A DNA stretch of 64,000 nucleotides from UBA11524 sp964464815 (GTDB taxonomy: Bacteria > Bacillota > Clostridia > Christensenellales > Aristaeellaceae), in assembly GCA_964464815.1 (NCBI GenBank), contig CAYXHF010000007.1, positions 12,973 to 76,972 of the forward strand, in the 5' to 3' direction. Within the stretch, counting starts at the first letter, position 1. Every line of letters starts with the position of its first letter. A model generated the notes under the pieces. It searched no databases and was not told where the DNA came from. It worked only from the letters and a program-made list of their open reading frames with translations. This document shows positions 6,659 to 14,893 of this stretch, piece after piece. The position numbers and the translations under genes were made by a program.

Positions 6659-7744
6659 ATGGAAAAGTATCGCGTAGGTATCGTTGGTGCAACAGGCATG
6701 GTCGGTCAGCGCTTTATTTCGCTGCTCAAGGATCATCCGTGGTTTGAGGTGACGTGCGTGGTCGCGTCTGGCCGCAGCGCTGGCAAGAAGTATGCGGAGG
6801 CGGTGGAAGGCCGCTGGGCATTTGATTGGGCGATTCCGGAAAAGGTGGCGGACATGGTCGTCATCAATTCCGAGGATATTGACGAGGTGGCCAAGCACGT
6901 GGACTTTGTGTTCTGTGCCGTGGACATGAAGAAGGACGAGGTTCGTGCGCTGGAGGAAGCGTATGCCAAGCACGAAATTCCCGTGGTCAGCAACAACAGC
7001 GCCTGCCGTGGTCTGAGCGATGTGCCGATGATTGTGCCGGAAATCAATGCCGACCATACGGACGTGATTGCGTCCCAGCGCCAGCGTCTGGGCACGAAGC
7101 GTGGCTTCATCGCGGTGAAGCCGAACTGCTCCATCCAGAGCTATGTGCCGGCCCTGACGCCCCTGCTGGACTTTGAGCCGGAGAAAGTCAGCGTATGCAC
7201 CTATCAGGCAATTTCCGGCGCAGGCAAGACCTTCAAGACGTGGCCGGAAATGGTTGACAACGTGATTCCCTACATCGGTGGCGAGGACGAGAAGAGCGAA
7301 AACGAACCGCTGAAGCTGTGGGGTCATGTGGAAAACGGCCAGATTGTCAATGCGCAGCTGCCGGTGATTTCCGCCCAGTGTCTGCGCGTGGCTTGCTCGG
7401 ATGGCCATATGGCGGCTGTCTCCGTGAGCTTCAAGAAGAAGCCCACCATCGAGCAGATCAAGGAACGCTGGCAGAACTACGAGACGGAAGCGCAGCGTTT
7501 GGCCCTGCCCAGCGCGCCCAAGCCCTTCTTGCAGTACTTTGAGGATCCCTCTCGTCCTCAGACGCGCCTGGATCGCGATTTCCAGAACGGATTTGGCGTT
7601 TCGATTGGCCGTCTGCGTGATGACAAGCTGTTTGACTACCGCTTCGTGTGCCTGAGCCACAACACGGTTCGTGGTGCCGCGGGCGGCGCAATCCTGATGG
7701 CGGAGCTGCTCTGCCGGAAGGGGTATATTGAGCATATTGGCTGA
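6659..7744 (+). CDS. asd: Aspartate-semialdehyde dehydrogenase (long/archaeal-type)
   Basis: Asd reduces beta-aspartyl phosphate to aspartate-4-semialdehyde, the branch point to lysine/DAP, threonine and methionine. The 361-aa protein starts MEKYRVGIVGATGMVGQRF (NADPH Rossmann motif), has the catalytic Cys157 in VKPNCSIQS, AISGAGKTF, and a C-terminal SHNTVRGAAGGAI. Length and sequence fit the longer archaeal/fungal-like ASADH class rather than the classical E. coli class. GGAGG is 8 bases before ATG 6659 and 5 bases before the preceding in-frame ATG 6656; the former spacing is preferred. First gene of the lysine-riboswitch operon, 29 bases before dapA. Confidence 0.95.
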   Translation: MEKYRVGIVGATGMVGQRFISLLKDHPWFEVTCVVASGRSAGKKYAEAVEGRWAFDWAIPEKVADMVVINSEDIDEVAKHVDFVFCAVDMKKDEVRALEEAYAKHEIPVVSNNSACRGLSDVPMIVPEINADHTDVIASQRQRLGTKRGFIAVKPNCSIQSYVPALTPLLDFEPEKVSVCTYQAISGAGKTFKTWPEMVDNVIPYIGGEDEKSENEPLKLWGHVENGQIVNAQLPVISAQCLRVACSDGHMAAVSVSFKKKPTIEQIKERWQNYETEAQRLALPSAPKPFLQYFEDPSRPQTRLDRDFQNGFGVSIGRLRDDKLFDYRFVCLSHNTVRGAAGGAILMAELLCRKGYIEHIG

Positions 7745-7773
7745 TTGACAGCCAACACAGGAGGATACAAACA

Positions 7774-8655
7774 ATGAAGCCTTTGTTTACGGGTACAGGT
7801 ACAGCGCTGGTGACACCCTTCAAGCAGGGAGAGGTGGACTGGGATGCGCTGGCAGAACTGATCGAACGTCAAATCGCGGGTGGGGTGAACGCCCTCATCG
7901 TGGCAGGAACGACGGGCGAGCCGTCCACCATGACGCAGCAGGAAAAGCTCCAGCTGATTCGCTTTGCGACCCAGCAGATCAAGGGGCGTGTGTGCGTCAT
8001 TGCGGGCACGGGCAGCAACTGTACCCGCAGCGTGATTGAAAACGCCGAGGCCGTGCGCGAATTCGGCGTGGACGCACAGCTGGTCGTGACGCCCTACTAC
8101 AACAAGACGACGCAGGAAGGTCTGGTGGCGCATTATACCGAAATTGCGAACAAGACCGATTTGCCCATCATCGTCTACAATGTGCCGTCCCGCACGGGGC
8201 TGAACATTCAGCCCCAGACGCTACAGAAAATCTGCCGCCTGCCGCAGGTGGTCGCCGTCAAGGAGGCCAGCGCGGATGTGATTCAGAATACGGAGAAGCT
8301 TGCCCTTGTGGGTGACGATGCCGTGTTCTACAGCGGCAGTGATGAGCTGATTGTGGCGCAGATGGCGCTGGGCTTCCAGGGTGTTATTTCCGTGCTGAGC
8401 AACGTCATGCCGGAGCAGACGAGCCAGATGACGACGCTGGCGCTTCAGGGCGACTGGGCGCAGGCGGCGAAGATGCAGCGTGACCTGCTGCCGATGATTA
8501 AGGCGCTGTTCTGCGAAACAAGCCCGATTCCCTGCAAGGCGGCCCTGCACATGATGGGCGTATGCGAAAACGAGCTGCGTCTGCCGCTGGTGCCCATGCA
8601 GGAGGCGAATCAGGCGAAGATGGCGGAAATCATGCGCGCGTGGAAGCTGCTATAA
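7774..8655 (+). CDS. dapA: 4-hydroxy-tetrahydrodipicolinate synthase
   Basis: DapA condenses pyruvate with aspartate semialdehyde, the first step committed to diaminopimelate and lysine. The 293-aa length is standard. Visible signatures are the substrate-loop VAGTTGEPSTMT, VVTPYYNK, the catalytic Tyr in IVYNVPSRTG and the Schiff-base Lys163 in VVAVKEAS. Start ATG 7774 follows GGAGG with good spacing. The gene lies between asd and dapB with gaps of about 30 bases on each side, so it falls under the same lysine riboswitch. Dipicolinate for spores comes from the same product in other spore-formers. Confidence 0.97.
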   Translation: MKPLFTGTGTALVTPFKQGEVDWDALAELIERQIAGGVNALIVAGTTGEPSTMTQQEKLQLIRFATQQIKGRVCVIAGTGSNCTRSVIENAEAVREFGVDAQLVVTPYYNKTTQEGLVAHYTEIANKTDLPIIVYNVPSRTGLNIQPQTLQKICRLPQVVAVKEASADVIQNTEKLALVGDDAVFYSGSDELIVAQMALGFQGVISVLSNVMPEQTSQMTTLALQGDWAQAAKMQRDLLPMIKALFCETSPIPCKAALHMMGVCENELRLPLVPMQEANQAKMAEIMRAWKLL

Positions 8656-8685
8656 CCGCGCGAAACAAAGGAAAGGGATTCAATC

Positions 8686-9441
8686 ATGAAGATTCTCATC
8701 AGTGGTGCTTGCGGCTTTATGGGCCGTGAGGTGGCGGCACAGGCCAAGACGCTGGGCATTGAAGTGGCGTGCGGCGTGGATATTGCGGCTGGCACGGCAC
8801 CGGCGACGGAGTTCCCGCTGTATACGGATTACACCAACGCTCCGAAGGTCGATGTGGCGATTGATTTCTCCAACTGGCGGCCGGGTGCGGATATTCTGGA
8901 ATACGCCTGCAAGTACGGCGTGCCGGTCGTGATTGCGTCCACGGGCTTGAGCGAAGAACAGCTCCAGCGCGTGGAGGAGGCATCGAAGGTTGTGCCGATT
9001 TTCCGTTCGGGCAACATGAGCCTGGGCATTGCGCTGCTGCGTGCGCTGTCTAAGAAGGCGGCGAGCGTGCTGGGTGATGCGTTTGACGTGGAAATCGTCG
9101 AGATGCATCATAACCGCAAGCTTGACGCGCCCTCTGGTACGGCGCTGATGCTGCTGGATGCGGTGAAGTCTGGCTATCCGGAGGAGCGTGAGGCTGTCTT
9201 TGGCCGTCATGGTCGCGACAGCAAGCGCCAGCATCAGGAAATCGGCGTGCATGCCCTGCGCGGTGGCACGGTGACAGGCGAGCACGAGGTGTGCTTCTTC
9301 GGCACGGGCGAAAGAATCAAAATCAGCCACAGCGCGGAGAACCGTGGCGTATTTGCGGCGGGTGCGCTTCGTGCGGCAGAATTCTTGATGACGCAGCAGC
9401 CCGGCATCTACAGCATGGACGATGTGGTGGGTCAGTTATAA
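8686..9441 (+). CDS. dapB: 4-hydroxy-tetrahydrodipicolinate reductase
   Basis: DapB reduces the DapA product to tetrahydrodipicolinate with NAD(P)H. The 251-aa protein has the nucleotide-binding start MKILISGACGFMGREV, the DFSNW segment, and the catalytic EMHHNRKLDAPSGTA (His141, His142, Lys145). RGGTVTGEHEVCF and the C-terminal YSMDDVVGQL complete the family pattern. AAAGGAAAGGG precedes ATG 8686. Last gene of the asd-dapA-dapB operon; an intrinsic terminator follows eight bases after the stop. Confidence 0.96.
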   Translation: MKILISGACGFMGREVAAQAKTLGIEVACGVDIAAGTAPATEFPLYTDYTNAPKVDVAIDFSNWRPGADILEYACKYGVPVVIASTGLSEEQLQRVEEASKVVPIFRSGNMSLGIALLRALSKKAASVLGDAFDVEIVEMHHNRKLDAPSGTALMLLDAVKSGYPEEREAVFGRHGRDSKRQHQEIGVHALRGGTVTGEHEVCFFGTGERIKISHSAENRGVFAAGALRAAEFLMTQQPGIYSMDDVVGQL

Positions 9442-9448
9442 GCATCAG

Positions 9449-9483
9449 AAGGATGGTAAGGCGCTTGCTTTGCCATCCTTTTC
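9449..9483 (+). terminator. Terminator of asd-dapA-dapB
   Basis: AAGGATGG (9449-9456) pairs with CCATCCTT (9473-9480), with further T residues after the stem. Confidence 0.75.
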
Positions 9484-9586
9484 TAGCATTACCGAGTTGT
9501 GAAATCTTCTTTTTTTCGTATCAAAAACGACATTCTGAGTTCATAATGCTATGGTAGGATAAAAATGTAGGGGGAGGTATCAAACG

Positions 9587-11422
9587 ATGAATGAAGTCAA
9601 GACACCCAAAAAACCGTTGATTGTTTATTATGTAATCGCCATTCTGGTCGTGTTCCTGATTAACGTCCTGCTGGTGCCGATGGTCAATCAATCGCGCATC
9701 AAATATGTGGACTATGGCACGTTTATCCAGATGACGGAGGATGGCCTGCTGGACGAGGTGCAGGTGCAGGATAATCAGATTCTGTTCACGACTACCAGCA
9801 GCGAGGACAGCCGTGTGATTTACCAGACCGGCAAGATGGACGATCCGGAGCTGACCAAGCGCCTGTCCGAAAAGAACGTGAAGTTTGACAGAGAGATTGT
9901 GGAGGAAACGTCTCCGCTGCTGTCCTTCTTCCTGTCCTTTATTCTGCCCATGGTTATCTTTGTCGCCCTGGGACAGCTGCTGATGCGCCAGATGACAAAG
10001 CGCATGGGCGGTGGAGGCAATTCGATGTCCTTTGGTATGGGAAAATCGAATGCCAAGGTATATGTCAAGGATAGCGCGGGAAGCATTAAGTTTGATGACG
10101 TGGCCGGTGAGGACGAGGCGAAGGAAAACCTGAGCGAAATCGTCGATTATCTGCATGATCCCGGCAAGTACCGCGAAATCGGTGCATCCATGCCCAAGGG
10201 CATCCTGCTTGTTGGCCCGCCTGGCACGGGCAAAACGATGCTGGCCAAGGCCGTTGCGGGCGAGGCAAACGTGCCGTTCTTCTCCATCTCCGGTTCGGAA
10301 TTTGTGGAGATGTTTGTCGGCATGGGCGCCAGCAAGGTGCGCGATCTGTTCAAGCAGGCCAAGGAGAAAGCGCCCTGTATCGTCTTCATTGACGAAATCG
10401 ACGCCATCGGCAAAAAGCGTGACGGTGGCAAGTTTGGCGGCAATGACGAGCGCGAGCAGACGCTGAACCAGCTGTTGACGGAAATGGACGGCTTTGAGGG
10501 CAGCAACGGCGTGATTATTCTGGCCGCCACGAACCGTCCGGAATCGCTTGACCCGGCCCTGACGCGTCCTGGCCGCTTTGACCGCCGTGTGCCGGTGGAA
10601 CTGCCCGATTTGCAGGGCCGCGAAGCCATCCTGCGCGTGCATGCCAAGAAAATCAAGACCGAGCCTGACATCGACTATGCCCACATTGCGCGTATGGCGT
10701 CCGGTGCATCCGGCGCGGAGCTGGCGAACATCGTCAACGAGGCGGCGCTGCGTGCCGTGCGTGACCATCGCGGAGCGGCCTCGCAGGCGGATATGGAAGA
10801 ATCCATCGAAGTGGTCATTGCTGGCTATCAGAAGAAGAACGCCATCCTGACTGACAAGGAAAAGAGCATCGTGGCGTATCACGAGGTCGGCCATGCGCTG
10901 GTTGCGGCGCTGCAAAGCCACTCCGCACCGGTGCAGAAGATTACCATTGTGCCGCGCACGTCGGGTGCCCTGGGCTACACCATGCAGGTGGAGGAAGGCA
11001 ACCACTACCTGATGACGCGCGAGGAAATTGTTAACAAGATTGCCACGCTGACCGCTGGCCGTGTGGCGGAGGAAATCGTGTTCGGGTCGATTACGACCGG
11101 CGCGTCCAACGACATTGAGCAGGCCACGAAGCTGGCGCGGGCGATGATTACCCGCTACGGCATGAGCGATGAATTCGGCATGGTCGCCATGGAGACGGTC
11201 GAGAACGCCTATCTGGGCGGTGATGCGTCCCTGAGCTGCTCGGCACAGACGCAGAGCCGCATTGACGAATTGGTCGTGCAGACCGTTCGCGAGCAGTATG
11301 AGAAGGCAACGAAGATTCTGACCGAAAATCGCCAGAAGCTGGATGAGCTGTCCCGCTATCTGTACGAAAAGGAAACCATTACGGGCGAAGAATTCATGGG
11401 CATTCTCAATCAGGAAGGTTAA
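9587..11422 (+). CDS. ftsH: ATP-dependent membrane zinc metalloprotease FtsH
   Basis: FtsH is a membrane-anchored hexameric AAA+ protease that degrades damaged membrane proteins and regulators. The 611-aa protein has two membrane helices (about residues 11-31 and 108-130) flanking an extracytoplasmic loop, a Gly-rich linker, Walker A GPPGTGKT (210-217), Walker B IVFIDE (265-270), the second-region-of-homology ATNRPESLDPALTRPGRFDRR, and the zinc site HEVGH (432-436). Length is slightly short at the C-terminus compared with many FtsH proteins, consistent with Gram-positive forms. GGGGGAGG precedes ATG 9587. A DUF308 membrane protein gene follows 21 bases later. Confidence 0.97.
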   Translation: MNEVKTPKKPLIVYYVIAILVVFLINVLLVPMVNQSRIKYVDYGTFIQMTEDGLLDEVQVQDNQILFTTTSSEDSRVIYQTGKMDDPELTKRLSEKNVKFDREIVEETSPLLSFFLSFILPMVIFVALGQLLMRQMTKRMGGGGNSMSFGMGKSNAKVYVKDSAGSIKFDDVAGEDEAKENLSEIVDYLHDPGKYREIGASMPKGILLVGPPGTGKTMLAKAVAGEANVPFFSISGSEFVEMFVGMGASKVRDLFKQAKEKAPCIVFIDEIDAIGKKRDGGKFGGNDEREQTLNQLLTEMDGFEGSNGVIILAATNRPESLDPALTRPGRFDRRVPVELPDLQGREAILRVHAKKIKTEPDIDYAHIARMASGASGAELANIVNEAALRAVRDHRGAASQADMEESIEVVIAGYQKKNAILTDKEKSIVAYHEVGHALVAALQSHSAPVQKITIVPRTSGALGYTMQVEEGNHYLMTREEIVNKIATLTAGRVAEEIVFGSITTGASNDIEQATKLARAMITRYGMSDEFGMVAMETVENAYLGGDASLSCSAQTQSRIDELVVQTVREQYEKATKILTENRQKLDELSRYLYEKETITGEEFMGILNQEG

Positions 11423-11443
11423 GGAATTGGAGAAAGGAAAAGC

Positions 11444-11977
11444 ATGAAAAAGTTGTTTTCTGGCCGCGTGGGCGCGCTGGTGCTGTGCGCGGCAGAAATT
11501 CTGGTTGGTATTTTGCTGCTGGTCAATCCGGTGGGCTTCACCTCTGCAATCGTGATTGGTGCGGGCGTGGTGATGCTGATTGCTGGCATTGTGTTCGCAA
11601 CGCTGTATTTTGTCGGCGATGCCCAGACGATGGCGCTCAAGCAGATGCTCTTTAAGGGCATGCTGCTGCTGATTGCGGGCTTCCTGTGCGTGACAAAGTA
11701 CGATACGCTGCTCAAGGCGTTCCCGCTGCTGACGTGGATTTATGCCATTGCCATGCTGGTGCTGGCGGCCTACAAGCTGCAATGCACGGTGGATATTGTG
11801 CGTTTGAGCGGCATCCGCTGGTACGTTCCGGCGATTTCGGCAGGCCTGGCGTTCCTGCTGGCGATGTTCATTCTGCTCAATCCCTATGGGGCGACGCAGA
11901 TTGTCTGGGGATTCCTCGGTGTGTCGCTAATTTTGGAGGCAGGGCTTGAAATTGCCACTATATTCATGGTAAAATAA
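11444..11977 (+). CDS. DUF308/HdeD-like membrane protein
   Basis: A 177-aa protein made almost wholly of six hydrophobic segments in repeated pairs (for example VLCAAEILVGILLLVNPVG, then AGLAFLLAMFILLNPYG), the internal-repeat pattern of the DUF308/HdeD family. The family is linked to acid or envelope stress in enterobacteria, but no function is established in Clostridia. GGAGAAAGG precedes ATG 11444. It is 21 bases after ftsH and ends in a strong terminator, so it probably shares the ftsH transcript; a role in membrane quality control is only inferred from that. Confidence 0.8.
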   Translation: MKKLFSGRVGALVLCAAEILVGILLLVNPVGFTSAIVIGAGVVMLIAGIVFATLYFVGDAQTMALKQMLFKGMLLLIAGFLCVTKYDTLLKAFPLLTWIYAIAMLVLAAYKLQCTVDIVRLSGIRWYVPAISAGLAFLLAMFILLNPYGATQIVWGFLGVSLILEAGLEIATIFMVK

Positions 11978-11988
11978 ATCGAATGCTG

Positions 11989-12025
11989 GAAGAGGTGAAA
12001 GCCACGTGCCTTCACCTCTTTTTTG
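11989..12025 (+). terminator. Terminator after ftsH-DUF308
   Basis: AGAGGTGAA (11991-11999) pairs with TTCACCTCT (12011-12019), then a TTTTT tract. Confidence 0.85.
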
Positions 12026-12052
12026 CTAAAAAACATCAGTGAGGATACGAAC

Positions 12053-12793
12053 ATGCGTGTGAAGGCAACGAGTGGGAAATACAAAAACGCAGCGAAGAAA
12101 CGGAAGGCCACGCCAAAGGCGTCCAAAAGAACATGGGTTATGGCTGTGCTGATGACGTGCGTTTGCGCATTGCCGTTCTTCTGGCGGCAAAGCGTAGCGG
12201 TGGCGTGCATTGCGTTTCCCATCCTCTTTCTGGCGTGGCTGGCGATGCTGCTGACGCAGGAAAAGCCGGAAACCTTATCGACGGGTGCGGGTGTGTTGGC
12301 GGTGTTAGGGCCGAGCCTTGCCATGCTCCTCTGGGCAAGGCAGGCATCTGTTCAAGATGGCGGCGTGCAACTTCTGCTGTACTCGCTTGTTGGGGGAGCG
12401 CTGCTCTTTATTCCGATGGATTTGATTGAACGACGTGTGTCGGATACGGTAGCAGATAAGCTTTGGGGACGTCTTTTGGCAGTGGGATTCTTTGCGATTA
12501 TACTGTCTTTTTCATGGATCAATAGCACCAATATCGGTTTTGACACGAGCAAGCCGACACGGGATACGATACGCGTGACGCGTGTGAGCAAAAGTTCATC
12601 CAGTAAGGGAAGCAACCGCTATTACGCGCATGGCGAGAATACGGAAGGGGAAAAATTCAAAGTCAACATTGGCAAAGATGACTACCAGACCATCAAAGAA
12701 AATGACGAGCTGATCATTTATCTCTATGAGGGCTTCTGGAAAAGCCCGTACTGCACCTGGTCGTATCCGACAACAGAGCAGACACAACCGTAA
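12053..12793 (+). CDS. Uncharacterised membrane protein with C-terminal soluble domain
   Basis: A 246-aa protein of unknown function. The N-terminus is very basic (MRVKATSGKYKNAAKKRK), then four hydrophobic segments cover roughly residues 28-46, 48-66, 76-94 and 103-122, with a further one near 138-155. A polar C-terminal domain of about 90 residues has a Ser-rich stretch (SKSSSSKGSNRYY) and ends in a beta-strand-rich segment (KFKVNIGKDDYQTIKENDEL). GTGAGGA precedes ATG 12053. The layout resembles small membrane proteins with a C-terminal beta domain, such as DUF3592-type proteins, but no firm family match was recognised. Confidence 0.7.
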   Translation: MRVKATSGKYKNAAKKRKATPKASKRTWVMAVLMTCVCALPFFWRQSVAVACIAFPILFLAWLAMLLTQEKPETLSTGAGVLAVLGPSLAMLLWARQASVQDGGVQLLLYSLVGGALLFIPMDLIERRVSDTVADKLWGRLLAVGFFAIILSFSWINSTNIGFDTSKPTRDTIRVTRVSKSSSSKGSNRYYAHGENTEGEKFKVNIGKDDYQTIKENDELIIYLYEGFWKSPYCTWSYPTTEQTQP

Positions 12794-12820
12794 AAATACA
12801 ACAGGAAATCACAAAAGGGC

Positions 12821-12849
12821 TTGCGGAAATGGGAAAAACAGCGTACAAT
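12821..12849 (+). promoter_or_regulatory. Sigma-A promoter of folT
   Basis: TTGCGG (12821-12826), 17-bp spacer, TACAAT (12844-12849), about 25 bases before the THF aptamer. Confidence 0.65.
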
Positions 12850-12873
12850 AAGCCTTGCCTGTGATTCGCATCG

Positions 12874-12971
12874 GGCAGAGTAGCTGAATTCGCGTTAAGT
12901 GCTCATGAACGGGGAGTTGTCATGAGACGAAGTCGCTTTGCGGCGCGGTGGATTCGGCGCATCCCGCTGTC
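12874..12971 (+). promoter_or_regulatory. Tetrahydrofolate (THF) riboswitch aptamer
   Basis: The P1 strands GGCAG (12874-12878) and CTGTC (12967-12971) pair. The conserved core is clear: AGAGTAG, ATTCGCGTTAAGTG, a hairpin around CTCATGA/TCATGAG, ACGAAG, and GCGCGGTGGATTCGGCGCATCC. This is the folT-motif class found upstream of folate transporters. The downstream gene is an ECF S component, consistent with folate repression of folate uptake. Confidence 0.9.
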
Positions 12972-12979
12972 TTGGTGCT

Positions 12980-13026
12980 GCCTCCTTGCGAGTTGCAGAG
13001 AACTTCTTCGCATGGGAGGCTTTTTT
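12980..13026 (+). terminator. THF-riboswitch terminator that includes the folT Shine-Dalgarno
   Basis: GCCTCC (12980-12985) pairs with GGAGGC (13015-13020), with an inner TGCGA/TCGCA stem, and six T residues follow (13021-13026). GGGAGG in the 3' arm is the only ribosome-binding site for folT at 13030, so the same hairpin can stop transcription and hide the ribosome-binding site. Confidence 0.85.
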
Positions 13027-13029
13027 GAT

Positions 13030-13587
13030 ATGGAGAAAAAAGCAAATTCGCTGATGGAACGCTCGGGTATGCGCCTCACGACGGGTCGTATGGTGCTGCT
13101 GGCGATGCTGGTGGGCATGAATGTGGTGCTGGGGCGCTTTAGCATCCAGATTACCTCGGAGGTGCGGCTGAGCATTGTGGGCTTCCTGCCGATTGCGCTG
13201 GCTGGGTCACTGATGGGGCCGATGTATGGCGCGATGACGGGTGCGCTGGGCGATTTCTTGAACTACCTGCTCTTTAATCATGCCTATGGCGCGTATTTTC
13301 CGGGCTATACGCTCACGGCGTTGCTGTCTGGCTGGTGGTATGGCCTGGTGCTCTATCGCCGCGATTTGAGCTGGAAGCGTGCGGCGCTGTGCATTGTGCC
13401 GGTCATTCTGCTGGGCGAAATCGGGCTGAATTCGGTGTGGACGTACATGCTCTATAGCAAGACGTTCTGGGTGAAGCTGCCCCTGCGTGTGGTCACGAAC
13501 GTGATTGAATGCCCGCTGAAAATGATGCTGCTGATGCTGGTGGGACGCATCAGCGAACGAATTCCGAAATCATACTTGAAGCTGTAA
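13030..13587 (+). CDS. folT: Folate ECF transporter S component
   Basis: FolT is the substrate-binding membrane subunit of an energy-coupling-factor transporter that imports folates; it needs the shared EcfA/EcfT module, which is not in this window. The 185-aa protein has about six hydrophobic segments, a characteristic LVGMNVVLGRFSI helix, a GPMYGAMTGALGDFLNYLLF segment and an RVVTNVIECPLKMMLL end, as in ECF S components of the folate type. The THF riboswitch directly upstream is the main evidence for folate as substrate. ATG 13030 is used because GGGAGG lies 10 bases upstream; longer frames would run through the riboswitch. nth follows 13 bases later. Confidence 0.9.
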   Translation: MEKKANSLMERSGMRLTTGRMVLLAMLVGMNVVLGRFSIQITSEVRLSIVGFLPIALAGSLMGPMYGAMTGALGDFLNYLLFNHAYGAYFPGYTLTALLSGWWYGLVLYRRDLSWKRAALCIVPVILLGEIGLNSVWTYMLYSKTFWVKLPLRVVTNVIECPLKMMLLMLVGRISERIPKSYLKL

Positions 13588-13600
13588 GGAGAGCAAACGG

Positions 13601-14227
13601 ATGGAAAACAAGCAAGCCATCATGCAGGAGCTGGATCGGCTTTATCCCAACCCCAAGCCGGAGCTGAATTTCACCAATCCATATGAAACGCTGGTAGCGG
13701 TTATGCTGTCGGCGCAGTGTACGGATAAGCAGGTCAATAAGGTGACACCGGCGGTGTTTGCACGTTTCCCCGATGTGCAGCACATGGCGGTGGCCGATGT
13801 GGCAGAGCTGTACCCGATGGTCAAAAGCTGTGGCTTCAAGAGCAAGGCGGGCAATATCATCGCGGCCTGTCAGATGATCATGGCTGAGTACGGCGGTGAA
13901 GTGCCAAGGACGATGGAGGAGCTGATTCGCCTGCCGGGTGTTGGGCGCAAGACGGCGAATGTGGTCATGTGTACGGCGTTTGATATTCCCGCGATTCCAG
14001 TGGACACGCATGTCTTCCGCGTCAGCAACCGTCTGGGACTGGCCGATGCGCCGGATGTGCTGAAAACGGAGCTGCAATTGCAGGAGGCGATTCCGCAGGA
14101 AAAATGGCGAGATGCACACCACTGGCTGATTTTCCACGGACGGCGCGTCTGCAAGGCGGTGCGGCCGCTATGTGAGGAATGCACGCTGAAGGAAAATTGC
14201 AAGGCATATCAGAAAAATAAAGAATAA
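13601..14227 (+). CDS. nth: Endonuclease III (DNA glycosylase/AP lyase)
   Basis: Nth removes oxidised pyrimidines from DNA and nicks the abasic site in base-excision repair. The 208-aa protein has the helix-hairpin-helix LPGVGRKTAN (residues 111-120) with catalytic Lys117, the catalytic Asp135 in VDTHVFRVSNRLG, and the C-terminal iron-sulfur pattern C-x6-C-x2-C-x5-C (CKAVRPLCEECTLKENC). Start ATG 13601 follows AAGGAGAG. It is 13 bases downstream of folT and therefore may be co-expressed under the THF riboswitch. The terminator that follows is shared with plsY from the other side. Confidence 0.96.
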   Translation: MENKQAIMQELDRLYPNPKPELNFTNPYETLVAVMLSAQCTDKQVNKVTPAVFARFPDVQHMAVADVAELYPMVKSCGFKSKAGNIIAACQMIMAEYGGEVPRTMEELIRLPGVGRKTANVVMCTAFDIPAIPVDTHVFRVSNRLGLADAPDVLKTELQLQEAIPQEKWRDAHHWLIFHGRRVCKAVRPLCEECTLKENCKAYQKNKE

Positions 14228-14228
14228 T

Positions 14229-14276
14229 GAAAACCCCGGCTGCCTTTCCGAAAACGGAGAAGCAACCGGGGTTTTG
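14229..14276. terminator. Bidirectional terminator between nth and plsY
   Basis: AAAACCCCGG (14230-14239) pairs with CCGGGGTTTT (14266-14275), with a further TGC/GCA pairing inside. The flanking A and T runs make it work on both strands for the convergent genes. Confidence 0.85.
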
Positions 14277-14279
14277 CAA

Positions 14280-14888
14280 TTACATTTTGGCTTTGCCCTG
14301 GCCGAGCTTACGTTCCGTGCCATGCAGCAGACGCTGGATGTTGGCACGGTGGCGGAAGATGCACAGCAGCGCCACACACCAGACCCACACAATGGCCAGC
14401 CAGTTGCCCCATGCAGTGGCCGTCACGAGCAGCGCGAAGGCTGTCACCATGAAAATCGACCCCAGGGAAACAAACTTGCTGATGGCAATGAGGGCGATGG
14501 TGGCGACATAACAGATGATGGCCTGCCACCAGAAGGTTGTGAGCATCACCGCGCAGGTGCTGCTGACGCCCTTGCCACCCTTGAAGCCGAAGAAAATCGG
14601 CCAGTTGTGACCAATGATGACGCAAATGCCCGCAAGCATCGCGCCATTGTGACCCATCCAGATCAGGCCCACGCCACAGGCCAGAAGCGCCTTGAGGACG
14701 TCGCCGAGGAAGACAAGCGCGCCACCCTTTTTGCCCATCGTGCGCAGGGCGTTGGTCGCGCCGGTGTTGCCGCTGCCGACCTGATGCAGGTCAGGGCCGC
14801 CCATTGCCTTGGACACAAGCACACCCGTGGAAATCGAGCCGAGCAGGTAGGCAATGATGGCAATTGCCACATAAGACAGAGCGTTCAT
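14280..14888 (-). CDS. plsY: Acyl-phosphate:glycerol-3-phosphate acyltransferase
   Basis: PlsY transfers an acyl group from acyl phosphate to glycerol-3-phosphate, the first step of membrane phospholipid synthesis in most Gram-positive bacteria. The 202-aa multi-pass protein has the three family motifs: LLGSISTG with an SGNTGATNALRTMG loop, GHNWPIFFGFKGGKGVS, and a late segment with Glu195 near the C-terminus. It starts five bases after the der stop codon, so der-plsY form an operon. The second acyltransferase, PlsC, is at 31349 and PlsX is not in the window. Confidence 0.95.
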   Translation of the reverse strand: MNALSYVAIAIIAYLLGSISTGVLVSKAMGGPDLHQVGSGNTGATNALRTMGKKGGALVFLGDVLKALLACGVGLIWMGHNGAMLAGICVIIGHNWPIFFGFKGGKGVSSTCAVMLTTFWWQAIICYVATIALIAISKFVSLGSIFMVTAFALLVTATAWGNWLAIVWVWCVALLCIFRHRANIQRLLHGTERKLGQGKAKM

Positions 14889-14893
14889 GGCGA

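Noticed and set aside
9500..9586. Sigma-A promoter for ftsH
   Set aside because: CATAAT and TAGGAT look like -10 boxes, but no acceptable -35 exists at 16-18 bp.
9521..11782. Open frame of about 750 codons antisense to ftsH
   Set aside because: Shadow frame: His/Gln/Arg-rich composition, no ribosome-binding site, and fully overlapped by a well-supported ftsH with all catalytic motifs.
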